A DNA stretch of 64,000 nt. Origin: Bacteroidaceae bacterium (GTDB lineage Bacteria; Bacteroidota; Bacteroidia; Bacteroidales; Bacteroidaceae). Within the stretch, counting starts at the first letter, position 1. Each line of letters starts with the position of its first letter. A model generated the notes under the pieces. The model was not told the origin of the DNA. It made no database searches and worked only from the letters and a program-made list of their open reading frames with translations. The DNA lies in assembly GCA_017469525.1 (NCBI GenBank), contig JAFUGG010000020.1, positions 23,812 through 87,811 of the forward strand, read 5' to 3'. A program made the translations under genes and the position numbers. This document shows, piece after piece, positions 8,636 through 17,709 of this stretch.

Positions 8636-9624
8636 AAGCCTGCCCTATCCCCTTTAGGGGAAGCCACGCCCTGGCTCTTCTCTGTTCCTTCATCTTCCTG
8701 GCATGCTCCCCTTCCAGGCCTCGTGGCATACTGAGCAAGCAGAAGATGACTGACGTACTGGTGGACTACCACCTTGCACAAGGAATGGCAGAGACGCAGA
8801 CCGACAATGGTGAAGCGGCACGCTACAAATTCATCCAGGCTGTTTTCAAGAAGCACCGCATCAGCGAGGCTGCATTCGACTCCTCCATGGTCTACTACAG
8901 CGGCAGGGCTGAAGAATTCACACACATCTATGACAATGTCCTGACACGCGTGCAGGCTCAGGCGGAGCGTATGGGACTTGAACTGGCACAGAACCAGGAC
9001 AAATTTGCAACGCTTACGAGCGAAGGCGACACTGCCAACATCTGGTTGGGACAGGACTTCGCTTGCGTGATAGCTACTCCCACTCAGTGCATCTACTCTT
9101 TCACGATGAAGGCTGATTCCACGTTCAGGGCTGGCGACAGCTTTATTTGGCGCTTCAAGACGCAGTTCGTCGGACGCTCCATGAACAATGAGGCCATTGC
9201 CTTGCTTAATTTCTATTACGACAACGACACCGTTGCAGCCGTCAACGACCTGCTTCGCAACAGTCCCAAGAACGAGTTGAGCCACTACCCCAACAGGGCT
9301 CTCGACAGTCTGACCGTTCGTTCCATCACGGGCTTCATCTATCTGCCCATGGTTCAGGATGCCGACCAGCCCAAGCCATTGCTCGTGAGCCAGATGCAGC
9401 TCATCAGAATGCACAAAGCGAAACCCGTTGAAGTCGTACCACAGACGCAAGCCATTTCCGACTCAACCGACGTTGACACCGTTCAGCAAAGGAAAGGCGA
9501 ACGCCTGTCACCTCTCCAAGTTCGCGAGAGTCAACCAAAGGAGAGGAAGATACACATCACGAAGGAGAACCCCAATCCCATCCATCCGGAACGTGGCATT
9601 CCGCAACGCATAAGAAGGAAATGA
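8632..9624 (+). CDS. DUF4296 lipoprotein
   Basis: Predicted lipoprotein of 330 residues. I chose the ATG at 8632 because it overlaps the lspA stop as ATGA and is followed by a signal sequence ending in the lipobox FLACS (Cys about residue 24). The region after it (ILSKQKMTDVLVDYHLAQ and following helices) matches DUF4296, a Bacteroidetes family of unknown function usually found next to lspA. The rest is a predicted beta-rich domain and a Lys/Arg/Pro-rich tail. The signal peptide n-region PIPFRGS is encoded by a short palindrome, CCCCTTTAGGGG, at 8649-8660. Molecular role unknown. Confidence 0.85.
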   Translation: MKACPIPFRGSHALALLCSFIFLACSPSRPRGILSKQKMTDVLVDYHLAQGMAETQTDNGEAARYKFIQAVFKKHRISEAAFDSSMVYYSGRAEEFTHIYDNVLTRVQAQAERMGLELAQNQDKFATLTSEGDTANIWLGQDFACVIATPTQCIYSFTMKADSTFRAGDSFIWRFKTQFVGRSMNNEAIALLNFYYDNDTVAAVNDLLRNSPKNELSHYPNRALDSLTVRSITGFIYLPMVQDADQPKPLLVSQMQLIRMHKAKPVEVVPQTQAISDSTDVDTVQQRKGERLSPLQVRESQPKERKIHITKENPNPIHPERGIPQRIRRK

Positions 9625-9785
9625 AGCGTGCCTACCACGACATTCGCCTGCCCGACGGCACCGTGAAGAAAGGGCCGCTCGTCGTTGAAACGGACGACGA
9701 AGGGCATTTCCTTGCATGGCATTTGCTCCTGCAGGAGGAACCTTTCACCGAATGGGTGGGCGGCACATACGAATGCCCGAAGTGA
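9621..9785 (+). CDS. Small conserved-looking protein of unknown function (54 aa)
   Basis: A 54-residue reading frame whose ATG overlaps the stop of the DUF4296 gene (ATGA at 9621-9624). This is the same coupling as lspA/DUF4296 and argues that it is real and translated. The protein is compact, acidic in the middle (VVETDDEGHF) and Trp-rich, with one Cys near the end (TYECPK). No signal peptide or membrane segment. I do not recognise a family. It is the last gene of the ileS-lspA operon; no gene follows for about 600 bases. Confidence 0.7.
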   Translation: MKRAYHDIRLPDGTVKKGPLVVETDDEGHFLAWHLLLQEEPFTEWVGGTYECPK

Positions 9786-10314
9786 CAGAATGCTCATCTT
9801 TTGCCCGAATATACTTTCTTTTTGTATTTCACAGACTCTCTGAGAATGGCGCAAAACTGCCCAAGGTGCGCCGAGGCTGAAAAGAACGCATTCTCAGCTG
9901 GTTTACGTAACACACTGAGGATGTAGTACTTCCAATATTCCTCGTTATCTAAAGGCTGTCGGACGAGGTTATTCAGGACAGGAAAGTGGTGCTTTTGGCG
10001 TACTTAAACGGCGATTTCGGTACGCCAAGTTGACCAATCCCCTATAGGGAAAGTACCAACTCGGCATAGGGGATTGCCCAAAGACCTATGCCACGTTGCA
10101 CGACAACCTACTATATGTTGCCCGACGACCCATTCGGCGACCGTTTTCAGGTACGATTTTGTCTAAAATGTCCAGCTATGCATCAAAAACCGAACTATCA
10201 AAAGGAAAGCAAAGACGCCCGGAAACTTACTAAATGACACATTGGACATGACCAGCCATAGAAGGAAGGAAATTGCAAATTCACACTTTTTATAGAATAA
10301 AAGTGTGCAGAAGG
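9786..10314. other. Gene-free spacer with phased repeats
   Basis: No convincing coding frame on either strand. The first half (9786-9990) shows inverted words such as GAATG-GCGC with GCGC-CGAGG, GAACGCATTC and AACACACTGAGG but no clear structure. The central part (9996-10150) holds 22-base phased motifs described separately. At 10282-10307 a hairpin CACACTTTT / AAAAGTGTG precedes the transketolase promoter; it could be a weak terminator for upstream transcription. Confidence 0.6.
9996..10150. repeat. 22-base phased inverted-repeat array
   Basis: Words beginning GG or CC start at 9997, 10019, 10041, 10063, 10085, 10107 and 10129, each exactly 22 bases apart. Neighbouring words are inverse copies: TGGCGTAC (9996-10003) with GTACGCCA (10020-10027), and GGCATAGG (10063-10070) with CCTATGCC (10085-10092). 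CCCTATAGGG at 10040-10049 is self-palindromic. Confidence 0.55.
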
Positions 10315-10345
10315 TTGGCATTTCGAACAAAATGTAGTACCTTTG
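10315..10345 (+). promoter_or_regulatory. Promoter for transketolase operon
   Basis: TACCTTTG at 10338-10345 matches TAnnTTTG, with TTG at 10315-10317 twenty bases upstream. The leader to the ATG is about 30 bases. Confidence 0.72.
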
Positions 10346-10382
10346 TCTCACGGAAACTTACATCCAGATTTTATAAGCCATT

Positions 10383-12413
10383 ATGAACACAGAACCTATA
10401 ATGAATCGCGCTGCCGATAATATCCGCATCCTGGCAGCAGCAATGGTGGAGAAAGCCAAAAGCGGACACCCAGGCGGAGCAATGGGCGGAGCCGACTTCA
10501 TCAATGTCCTCTACAGCGAATACCTGCAGTTCGACCCGAAGAACCCTCTCTGGCAAGGACGCGACCGCTTCTTCCTCGACCCGGGTCACATGTCGCCCAT
10601 GCTCTATGCAGAACTGACCCTCATCGGCAAGTTCACACTCGAGGAACTGCAAGAGCTCCGTCAATGGGGCTCTCCCACACCGGGGCATCCCGAAGTATGC
10701 TACGAGCGGGGCATCGAGAATAGCAGCGGTCCGCTCGGGCAAGGTCACACCTACGCCGTCGGTGCCGCCATTGCTGCAAAGTTCCTCTACGCTAAGACGG
10801 GCAATCCAACCTTCAAGAAGGAAACCATCTACACCTATATCAGCGACGGAGGCATACAGGAAGAAGTCAGCCTCGGAGCCGCCCGCATTGCCGGAAATCT
10901 CGGCCTCGACAACCTCATCATGTTCTACGATGCCAACGACATACAGCTCTCCACAGAGACAAGCGTCGTGACGTGCGAGGACGTGGCAACGCGTTACCAG
11001 GCCCTCGGATGGGAAGTCATCGACATTGACGGCAACGATGTCGGGCAAATCCGCAAGGCTCTCGACAAAGCCAAAACCGTGGTCGGGAAGCCTACCCTCA
11101 TCATCGGCCGCTGCATCATGGGCAAAGGTGCCTTGCAAGCCGACGGCTCAAGCTACGAACGCAGCTGCAAGACACACGGTGCTCCCCTCGGCGGCGACGC
11201 CTACCGCAACACCATCACCAACCTCGGAGGAAACCCCGACGAACCCTTCGTCATATTCCCCGAGGTACAGGCTCTCTATGATGCCCGTCTCAAGGAACTG
11301 GAAAGCATCGTCGCCACTCGGCATAAGGAAGAACAGGAATGGGCAGCAGAGAACAAGGAAATGAAGAACCAACTCAATGATTGGTTTGCAGGGCGTCTGC
11401 CCCACATCGACTGGGACAGCATCGAGCAAAAGCAGAACGATGCCACACGCAACGCTTCGAGTGCCTGCCTCACATTACTTGCAAAGCAGGTTCCCAACAT
11501 GATTGTCAGCTCCGCCGACCTATGCAACTCCGACAAGACGGACGGTTTCATCAAGGGAGGAGCAAGCATCATCTCCCGCGACAACCCAGGCGGTGGCTTC
11601 CTGCAGGCAGGTGTTTCGGAGCTCACGATGGCATGCTGTTGCATTGGTATGATGCTTCATGGCGGCGTCATTGCAGCTTGCGGAACGTTCTTCGTGTTCT
11701 CCGACTACATGAAGCCTGCTGTTCGCATGGCAGCCCTGATGGAAGTTCCCGTCAAGTTCATATGGAGCCATGATGCCTTCCGCGTTGGCGAGGATGGTCC
11801 GACACACGAACCCGTCGAGCAAGAAGCACAGATTCGCCTCATGGAGAAAATGAAGAACCACAGCGGAAGAAACTCGATGCTCGTGCTTCGTCCTGCTGAC
11901 GGCAAGGCTACGACACGATGCTGGAAGCTGGCAATGGAGAACAATCAAACGCCTTCCGCTCTCATTCTCAGCAGGCAGACCATCGAAGACCTTCCCGAAG
12001 GAACCAACTACGACGGCACAGCCAAAGGCGCATACATCGCAGCCGAAAGCGACGAGCAGTTCGACATCATCTTCGTCGGCAACGGCTCGGAAGTCAGCAC
12101 GCTCATAGCAGGCGCACGTCTTCTCCGCAAAGACGGCTATAAAGTGCGCGTCGTAAGTGCCCCCAGCGAAGGACTCTTCCGCGAGCAACCCATTTCCTAC
12201 CAACGCGAGTTGTTCCCCATCGGCAGCAAAATCTTCGGCCTTACGGCTGGTCTTCCCGTCAACCTGCAAGGCTTTCTCGTAGGTGCCCATCCCAGCAGTT
12301 CAATATGGGGCCTCGAAAGCTTCGGCTTCTCTGCTCCCTATAAAGTGCTTGACCAGAAACTCGGTTTCACACCCGAAAACGTTTACGAACAAGCAAAGAA
12401 GATATTATCATGA
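10383..12413 (+). CDS. tkt: Transketolase
   Basis: Thiamine-diphosphate enzyme of the non-oxidative pentose phosphate pathway that moves two-carbon ketol units between sugar phosphates. Landmarks: SGHPGG at 27-32, GPLGQG at 116-121, the ThDP/Mg motif as SDGG at 154-157 with the downstream ANDIQLS, then the pyrimidine-binding domain and a C-terminal Rossmann-like domain. Note that the usual GDG of the cofactor motif is SDG here. I believe this variant occurs in other Bacteroidetes transketolases, so the enzyme is probably active. Length 676 is normal. The stop overlaps the rpiB start (ATGA), tying two consecutive pentose-phosphate enzymes into one operon. Confidence 0.95.
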   Translation: MNTEPIMNRAADNIRILAAAMVEKAKSGHPGGAMGGADFINVLYSEYLQFDPKNPLWQGRDRFFLDPGHMSPMLYAELTLIGKFTLEELQELRQWGSPTPGHPEVCYERGIENSSGPLGQGHTYAVGAAIAAKFLYAKTGNPTFKKETIYTYISDGGIQEEVSLGAARIAGNLGLDNLIMFYDANDIQLSTETSVVTCEDVATRYQALGWEVIDIDGNDVGQIRKALDKAKTVVGKPTLIIGRCIMGKGALQADGSSYERSCKTHGAPLGGDAYRNTITNLGGNPDEPFVIFPEVQALYDARLKELESIVATRHKEEQEWAAENKEMKNQLNDWFAGRLPHIDWDSIEQKQNDATRNASSACLTLLAKQVPNMIVSSADLCNSDKTDGFIKGGASIISRDNPGGGFLQAGVSELTMACCCIGMMLHGGVIAACGTFFVFSDYMKPAVRMAALMEVPVKFIWSHDAFRVGEDGPTHEPVEQEAQIRLMEKMKNHSGRNSMLVLRPADGKATTRCWKLAMENNQTPSALILSRQTIEDLPEGTNYDGTAKGAYIAAESDEQFDIIFVGNGSEVSTLIAGARLLRKDGYKVRVVSAPSEGLFREQPISYQRELFPIGSKIFGLTAGLPVNLQGFLVGAHPSSSIWGLESFGFSAPYKVLDQKLGFTPENVYEQAKKILS

Positions 12414-12838
12414 TTGGATTAGCAAGCGATCACGCTGGCTATGCTCTTAAGCAGCACGTAAAGGAGTACCTTACAGGGAAAGGCATCGAGTTCCATGACT
12501 ACGGGACGTACAGCGAGGAAAGTTGCGACTATCCCGACTTTGCCCATGCCTTAGCAGAGGGAATGGAAGCAGGCAAGTGCGAGAAAGGCATTGCCATCTG
12601 CGGCAGCGGGGAAGGCATCAGTATGACACTCAACAAGCATCAAAGCATTCGTGCCGCACTCTGCTGGATGCCTAAGATTGCCCACCTTGCCCGTCAGCAC
12701 AACGATGCCAATGTGTTGGTCATGCCCGGCCGCTTCATCACGAACGAGGAAGCTGATGCCATCATGGACGAATACTTCGCAACTCCCTTCGAAGGCGGTC
12801 GTCACGAGCGTCGCATCGCAAAGATTCCTGTCCAATAG
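12410..12838 (+). CDS. rpiB: Ribose-5-phosphate isomerase B
   Basis: Interconverts ribose-5-phosphate and ribulose-5-phosphate, feeding transketolase encoded just upstream. RpiB/LacA/LacB family: DHAG at 7-10, the catalytic Cys loop CGSGEG at 64-69, phosphate- and sugar-binding HNDAN at 97-101, and a closing Arg-rich helix (GGRHERR). 142 residues is the standard length. Its ATG overlaps the tkt stop. No separate promoter is visible. Confidence 0.95.
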   Translation: MIGLASDHAGYALKQHVKEYLTGKGIEFHDYGTYSEESCDYPDFAHALAEGMEAGKCEKGIAICGSGEGISMTLNKHQSIRAALCWMPKIAHLARQHNDANVLVMPGRFITNEEADAIMDEYFATPFEGGRHERRIAKIPVQ

Positions 12839-12855
12839 CATATATTAATATAATA

Positions 12856-14544
12856 ATGTATAGGAGGGTTGCCATAGCTCTTCTCTTTGCTTTCGCCCGG
12901 GTTGCAGGTCGGGCAGAAGAAAGGAAAGTTATTCATCAGACTGATGGTAGCATCACGTTTGTGGTTGACGAAGGCTTGGAGCCCATTGATGACACGTTCA
13001 AGTACCTTATGGATGGTGAGAAGTTGGCCAAAGCCATTCTGAGCAAAGACAAGACCATCCATAATGATGACTATTATAAAATCTATGCTACGAGCTTTGC
13101 GGAAGCAAAGAACATGAGAGGCGGCGAGAAGGATGCCTTCTTCCAATGCGTGCTGCGGGCATACAAGAAGCACCAGTCGCTGGTACTTTCGCCAGATATG
13201 ATTTGGTTGCTCATCAGCCAAGGCTTTGCCAGATACGTTGATGCGCACAGCGAAGAACTGCGTCCGAAGCTGGTGAGCCATGAAGGAAAGATGAACCTGG
13301 CGATAGAATCGGAGCTTGACCTGCTTTCGGGTGAGGCCGACTACAAGAAGCTTGTCGGCGACTTCGCATCGGGGATAGCGAAATACACAAAGGATGACAT
13401 TGCCACGACGCTCACGTCGGACTTCTCTACGACATTACCTGCCGAGCGAATCGCCTCGCAGATAACGCTGATGGAAAGTGTGAAGTCGTACTTCCGATAC
13501 ATGGTTTATTATGCCGCCTGCGGCATTCCGTCAATCACATTAAAGGGAACACCTGCCGACTGGCAAAGCGTTCTCGACAAGACACGCAAGCTTGCCGGCT
13601 ACGGACTTGCTGATTGGACGCGAGACATCGAGCCCATCTTGGCTCAGTTCGTACTTGCTTCCGAAGGCAAACCCAATCAGGAATTCTGGCAAAGCATTGT
13701 CAAGAAGGAGCCGACGAACAGGCTGAAAGGCGGCGGATGCAGTAGTGAAAGGCCCACCCGAATTGACGGATGGCTGCTGAAGCTCTTTCCTGACGAGAAC
13801 GGACAAACGCCGGACAGCGTTTCGCACCTGACGGAAATGCCGTCCGAGCGCTTTTATGTCGGCCTGAAGTACCGCATGACAGACCCGCAGACGAGCACCG
13901 TTGTGAGCGAAATGCCATTGGAACTCATGGCGGGCTTCATTGGGGAAGAGGAAGACACGCTCACGAATACGCTTACTCCGAAGATAGGTTGGCTGCTGCG
14001 AAGAGCAGAGACTGACGAGGAATTGCTGGCCAGCCTTCAGGAAAAGAGCAAAGGAACCATTGATATCAAAGTGAAGGAAGTGCCCGAGATGCTTGCCAAA
14101 CTGCCGCACATCAAAGGCCTGAGCCTCACTTTCACCGATGACATCGAGCTGCCGGAATGGTTCGACCGAATCGACATCGACCACCTGAACATCCATGGCT
14201 CAACAAGGGGAAGTGAGAATATGTTCAAGGCTCTTGCCAAGATAAAAGGCATCGAGTACCTTAGTATCTTTTTCGCACAAGATGGCAACCTTGCCCTTAC
14301 CGTCAGAAGTAAGAAGGGAAACACAACAACTCCTTCTGAAGTACAGGAAAAGACACAGCAGATCGAAGTCAAAAAGCTAAGCCTCGATTACCCGAATGAA
14401 GTTGTACTGCCCGAATGGCTCTCCGGGTTTAGCATCGATGAGCTTATTGTCAGCGGCAAGATGACAAGGGCAGAGAAGCGGAAGCTCTCAAGGCAATTGC
14501 GTAAGGCAAACGTAGGGAAGTTCGTCATAGACAGGGACGTCTGA
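12856..14544 (+). CDS. DUF4419 protein with LRR-like C-terminal repeats
   Basis: Protein of 562 residues beginning with a probable signal peptide (YRRVAIALLFAFARVAGRAE). Residues about 60-330 match DUF4419, a family of unknown function found in bacteria and fungi. It has a conserved helical core (FFQCVLRAYKKHQSLVLSPD, then WLLISQGFARYV) and a later GWLLKLFPD block. The last 150 residues hold two leucine-rich-repeat-like units with a shared ELPEWF / VLPEWL motif, followed by DIDHLNIHG and SIDELIVSG. This suggests a small binding surface. It starts 17 bases after rpiB, so it may be cotranscribed, but nothing links it to sugar metabolism. A strong terminator follows. Confidence 0.75.
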   Translation: MYRRVAIALLFAFARVAGRAEERKVIHQTDGSITFVVDEGLEPIDDTFKYLMDGEKLAKAILSKDKTIHNDDYYKIYATSFAEAKNMRGGEKDAFFQCVLRAYKKHQSLVLSPDMIWLLISQGFARYVDAHSEELRPKLVSHEGKMNLAIESELDLLSGEADYKKLVGDFASGIAKYTKDDIATTLTSDFSTTLPAERIASQITLMESVKSYFRYMVYYAACGIPSITLKGTPADWQSVLDKTRKLAGYGLADWTRDIEPILAQFVLASEGKPNQEFWQSIVKKEPTNRLKGGGCSSERPTRIDGWLLKLFPDENGQTPDSVSHLTEMPSERFYVGLKYRMTDPQTSTVVSEMPLELMAGFIGEEEDTLTNTLTPKIGWLLRRAETDEELLASLQEKSKGTIDIKVKEVPEMLAKLPHIKGLSLTFTDDIELPEWFDRIDIDHLNIHGSTRGSENMFKALAKIKGIEYLSIFFAQDGNLALTVRSKKGNTTTPSEVQEKTQQIEVKKLSLDYPNEVVLPEWLSGFSIDELIVSGKMTRAEKRKLSRQLRKANVGKFVIDRDV

Positions 14545-14645
14545 ACTTCTACCTTAACGACAGCAACAAACGACGCGTGGGGAGTCACCACTAAGAAAAC
14601 GCTCCTCAGCATGTTGACCTTGAGGAACATGAGCATTAATACGGT

Positions 14646-14680
14646 GAGAGCCCGAAGTTTTGTCTTCGGGCTCTCTTTTA
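14646..14680. terminator. Bidirectional terminator between DUF4419 gene and pheS
   Basis: Perfect 12-bp stem GAGAGCCCGAAG / CTTCGGGCTCTC with a 6-base loop, then TTTTATTAT on the plus strand. It lies between convergent genes and can serve both. Confidence 0.85.
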
Positions 14681-14695
14681 TTATATAATAATGTA

Positions 14696-15718
14696 TTACC
14701 TTGCGCTGGTGAACTCGTCGAGGAAACGGACGTCGTTCTCCGAGAACATGCGGAGGTCCTTCACCTGATACTTCAGGTTCGTGATACGCTCGATACCCAT
14801 ACCGAAGGCGTAGCCTGTGTAGATGCTGCTGTCGATGCCGTTTGCATCGAGGACAGCAGGATCTACCATTCCACAGCCAAGAATCTCGAGCCAGCCACTG
14901 CCTTTGCACATCGAACAACCCTTGCCGCCGCAGATGGTGCAGCTGACATCCATCTCGGCACTGGGTTCCGTGAAGGGGAAATAGCTTGGGCGAAGACGAA
15001 TCTTCGTATCGGGACCGAAGAGCTCCTGAGCAAAGAGAAGGAGCACTTGCTTGAGGTCTGTGAAGCTGACATTCTTGTCAACATAGAGGCCTTCTATCTG
15101 ATGGAAGAAACAATGGGCACGTGCGCTGACGGCTTCGTTACGATAGACGCGTCCGGGGCACAAGATGCGGATGGGCGGCTGAGTCTTTTCCATCACACGA
15201 GACTGCACGCTGCTGGTGTGCGAACGCAGTATGATGTCGGGATGTGCCTCCACGAAGAACGTATCCTGCATATCGCGGGCTGGATGGTCGTCGGCAAAGT
15301 TAAGGCTGCTGTAGACGTGCCAGTCATCCTCCACCTCGGGACCTTCTGCCAGAGTAAAACCAAGGCGGCTGAAGATATCGACGATTTCATTCTTGACAAT
15401 TGTCAGGGGATGACGGGAGCCAAGTGTGATGGGATAAGGTGTTCTCGTGAGGTCGATAGACGAAGAACCAGTGGCAGAGCCTTCTCCAGCCCCTTCCTTC
15501 AGGGCGTTTATCTTCTCTTGGGCAAGGCTCTTCAGCTGGTTAATCTTCATGCCGACCTCTTTCTTCAGTTCAGCGGGAACACTTCGAAAGTCGTTCATCA
15601 ACTGTGATATCTCACCTTTTTTACTCAGATATTTGATACGCAGAGCCTCTGCTTCTTGAGCATTCTTTGCGTGAAGGGCAGAGATCTCCTGCATCAATTG
15701 TTCTATTTTCTCAATCAT
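14696..15718 (-). CDS. pheS: Phenylalanyl-tRNA synthetase alpha subunit
   Basis: Catalytic alpha subunit of the alpha2beta2 enzyme that charges tRNA-Phe. Order of parts: N-terminal coiled coil (about 1-85), class II motif 1 region (LTIVKNEIVDIFSRLGF), motif 2 (PGRVYRNEAVSARAHCFFHQ), and motif 3 (YAFGMGIERITNLKY). Near residues 265-285 there is a Cys-rich insert CTICGGKGCSMCKGSGW resembling a zinc knuckle, found in many PheS. Length 340 is normal. The beta-subunit gene is not in the window, so pheS and pheT are unlinked, as often in Bacteroidetes. It has its own promoter on the minus strand. Confidence 0.96.
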   Translation of the reverse strand: MIEKIEQLMQEISALHAKNAQEAEALRIKYLSKKGEISQLMNDFRSVPAELKKEVGMKINQLKSLAQEKINALKEGAGEGSATGSSSIDLTRTPYPITLGSRHPLTIVKNEIVDIFSRLGFTLAEGPEVEDDWHVYSSLNFADDHPARDMQDTFFVEAHPDIILRSHTSSVQSRVMEKTQPPIRILCPGRVYRNEAVSARAHCFFHQIEGLYVDKNVSFTDLKQVLLLFAQELFGPDTKIRLRPSYFPFTEPSAEMDVSCTICGGKGCSMCKGSGWLEILGCGMVDPAVLDANGIDSSIYTGYAFGMGIERITNLKYQVKDLRMFSENDVRFLDEFTSAR

Positions 15719-15746
15719 AATAAGCCTATTTTCTGTGTTTCGCGTG

Positions 15747-15754
15747 CAAAGTTA
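15747..15754 (-). promoter_or_regulatory. -7 element for pheS
   Basis: Read on the minus strand this is TAACTTTG, matching TAnnTTTG, about 30 bases before the pheS ATG. Confidence 0.6.
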
Positions 15755-15767
15755 TAAATAAAATATG

Positions 15768-15793
15768 GATTAGAGATTAGAGATTAGAGATTA
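15768..15793. repeat. Heptad repeat GATTAGA
   Basis: Three exact GATTAGA units plus a partial fourth, period 7, in the divergent spacer between pheS and the DUF4348 gene. It occupies the position where the -33 region of the rightward promoter would lie. Confidence 0.8.
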
Positions 15794-15798
15794 TTTTG

Positions 15799-15806
15799 TA
15801 ATTTTG
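15799..15806 (+). promoter_or_regulatory. -7 element for the DUF4348-murB genes
   Basis: TAATTTTG matches TAnnTTTG. No TTG is visible 19-20 bases upstream because the heptad repeat lies there. Confidence 0.5.
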
Positions 15807-15833
15807 CACCCGATTTAGTCGTTAGGTTGCAGA

Positions 15834-16697
15834 ATGAGCATTAAGTGTAAGGTTATCCAGGGCTTCGTGGCTATTGTGGTTACGATGTTACTTTCGTGTG
15901 GTGGCAGAGGCGGCGACACGAGCCAAGATGAAGTGGATTTGCTCCTGACGGACAGCATTCCCGTCGACACGCTTGCACAAGAAGAGGAGGAACTTAGCAT
16001 AACAGAGGAAAACACGCCTCAGTTCGACGGCATCTTCAACGACTTCCTCTTCGCCTATCTTCATAGTCGGACCCTTCGACAGGAGCGCACCACGAGGCCT
16101 CTTCCGCTTGAACATTCCCAGCGACCCACCGAGTTGCTCGAGGACTTTAACCCTGAGTTTGAACTCAGTTTCCTGACGGGCGAATACTTCACCACACTGT
16201 ATGGCGGGGCCTCGCAGATGCAAGCCGAGGACGACGAAGAACTGGAAGAGGACTCCGTCGTCAGCCTTCAACGCATAAACCTGAACGACGGAACGATTCG
16301 CAACTACCGTTTCCTTCGCGAAGAAGGCCGCTGGCAACTTGCAGCCATCCGCGAGGAGACGTTCGACGACGACGATCTCAGCGACTTTCTCGGCTTCTAT
16401 GCTCGCTTTTGCAGCGACAGCATCTTTCAGAGCCAGGCTATAGCCGACCCGTTGCACATCAGCATTCAGGAATCGGAGGACGAAGACGAAACCATCAACG
16501 GCATCATCGACGCCGACCAATGGCAAACGTTCTGTCCGGAGGTTCCGAGTGGCATCATCTGCAACATCCGCAAAGGGCAGAGCTACAGCGGCCACAGAAT
16601 CGTGATGAGGAAAAGCGGACTGTCGAACGGCTTGCAGGAGATATTTACATTCAGCAAAGAGCGGAACGGCTGGAAACTTATTAGGTATGAAAATTGA
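15834..16697 (+). CDS. DUF4348 lipoprotein
   Basis: Predicted lipoprotein of 287 residues. The signal sequence ends in the lipobox MLLSCGG (Cys about residue 22). A very acidic linker follows (EEEELSITEE). The folded part (about 60-285) matches DUF4348, a Bacteroidetes family of unknown function. It has two similar beta-rich halves; the second ends in EIFTFSKERNGWKLIRYEN, a pattern seen in secreted NTF2-like or DUF4348 folds. The 3' end overlaps murB by 11 bases, so the two are translationally coupled. This gene order suggests an envelope role, but that is inference. Confidence 0.75.
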   Translation: MSIKCKVIQGFVAIVVTMLLSCGGRGGDTSQDEVDLLLTDSIPVDTLAQEEEELSITEENTPQFDGIFNDFLFAYLHSRTLRQERTTRPLPLEHSQRPTELLEDFNPEFELSFLTGEYFTTLYGGASQMQAEDDEELEEDSVVSLQRINLNDGTIRNYRFLREEGRWQLAAIREETFDDDDLSDFLGFYARFCSDSIFQSQAIADPLHISIQESEDEDETINGIIDADQWQTFCPEVPSGIICNIRKGQSYSGHRIVMRKSGLSNGLQEIFTFSKERNGWKLIRYEN

Positions 16698-17709
16698 GAA
16701 TACTTTTGGCATAGAGGCAGAGGCTCGCGAAGTCATCACCTACGACTCGGAGGAAGCGCTCCGAGAGGCAATCGCACGCATTCACAAAACGGACGAAGGT
16801 TTGCCGCTCTTGCATGTAGGAGCAGGCAGTAACCTTCTTTTTCTCAGCGACTTCGATGGGATTATCTTAAAGTCAAACATTAAGGGTCATATCATTAAGG
16901 CTGAGACGATGGACGAAGTCTTTGTAGAAGTCGGTTCGGGCGAAATGTGTGACGAGTTCATTGCCTATGCCATTCAAATGGGTTGGTACGGTATGGAGAA
17001 CCTTTCTCTCATTCCAGGTCAGGTGGGAGCTGCTGCCGTGCAGAACATCGGAGCTTATGGCGTGGAGGCTCAAGACGTGATAGAAGAGGTGAAGGGCATC
17101 AGTCTGAAGGATGGTTCGGAACGCGTCTGGAAGAAAGCCGACTGCCAGTACGGCTACAGACAGAGTATCTTCAAGGGCGGCTTGTGGGGCAGGTATGCCA
17201 TCACCCGCGTCACTTTCCGCCTTAAGAAACACTTCGAGCCGAAACTCCAATACGGCGGCCTCGTGAAAGCTGTCGAGGAGAAAGGCCTCACGAAGGACAC
17301 TCTGACAGCCCAAGAGCTACGTCAAATCATCATAGACATCCGTCGAGCCAAGCTTCCTGACCCTGAGGTTCAAGGCAACGCAGGCAGTTTCTTCAAGAAT
17401 CCCATTGTGCCGAAAGAGCAGGCTGACCGCCTTCTGTCCGAGCATCCGACGATGCCCCACTACCCTGCCGACGCAGGAAAAGTCAAGTTGGCTGCTGGCT
17501 GGCTGATAGAGCAGGCTGGCTGGAAAGGCAAGAGCCTCGGTCCGGCTGCCGTCCACGACCGTCAGGCTCTGGTGCTCGTAAACAAGGGAGAAGCAACGGG
17601 AGACGATATAAAAAGACTATGCGACGCCGTCAAGAAGGACGTCAGAGAGCGTTTCGGCATCGAACTCGAGCCGGAGGTAAACTTCATCACCTCAATTCAT
17701 AATTCATAA
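16687..17709 (+). CDS. murB: UDP-N-acetylenolpyruvoylglucosamine reductase
   Basis: FAD- and NADPH-dependent enzyme of the cytoplasm that makes UDP-N-acetylmuramic acid, the second step of peptidoglycan synthesis. FAD-binding motif GAGSNLL at 45-51, IPGQVGAAAVQNIGAYG near 110-126, substrate loop YGYRQSIFK, and catalytic Ser234 in GNAGSFFKNP. The Tyr-containing loop and the long C-terminal domain place it in type I MurB. 340 residues, normal length. The last residues (SIHNS) and the stop codon are encoded by a heptad repeat that fills the spacer behind the gene. Confidence 0.96.
   Translation: MKIENTFGIEAEAREVITYDSEEALREAIARIHKTDEGLPLLHVGAGSNLLFLSDFDGIILKSNIKGHIIKAETMDEVFVEVGSGEMCDEFIAYAIQMGWYGMENLSLIPGQVGAAAVQNIGAYGVEAQDVIEEVKGISLKDGSERVWKKADCQYGYRQSIFKGGLWGRYAITRVTFRLKKHFEPKLQYGGLVKAVEEKGLTKDTLTAQELRQIIIDIRRAKLPDPEVQGNAGSFFKNPIVPKEQADRLLSEHPTMPHYPADAGKVKLAAGWLIEQAGWKGKSLGPAAVHDRQALVLVNKGEATGDDIKRLCDAVKKDVRERFGIELEPEVNFITSIHNS

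Noticed and set aside
9996..10150. CRISPR-like array
   Set aside because: The phased words are not identical repeats with unique spacers, the 22-base unit is too short, and no cas gene is present.
14660..15607. Plus-strand frame over pheS
   Set aside because: Shadow of pheS; pheS has all class II motifs, its own promoter and a flanking terminator.
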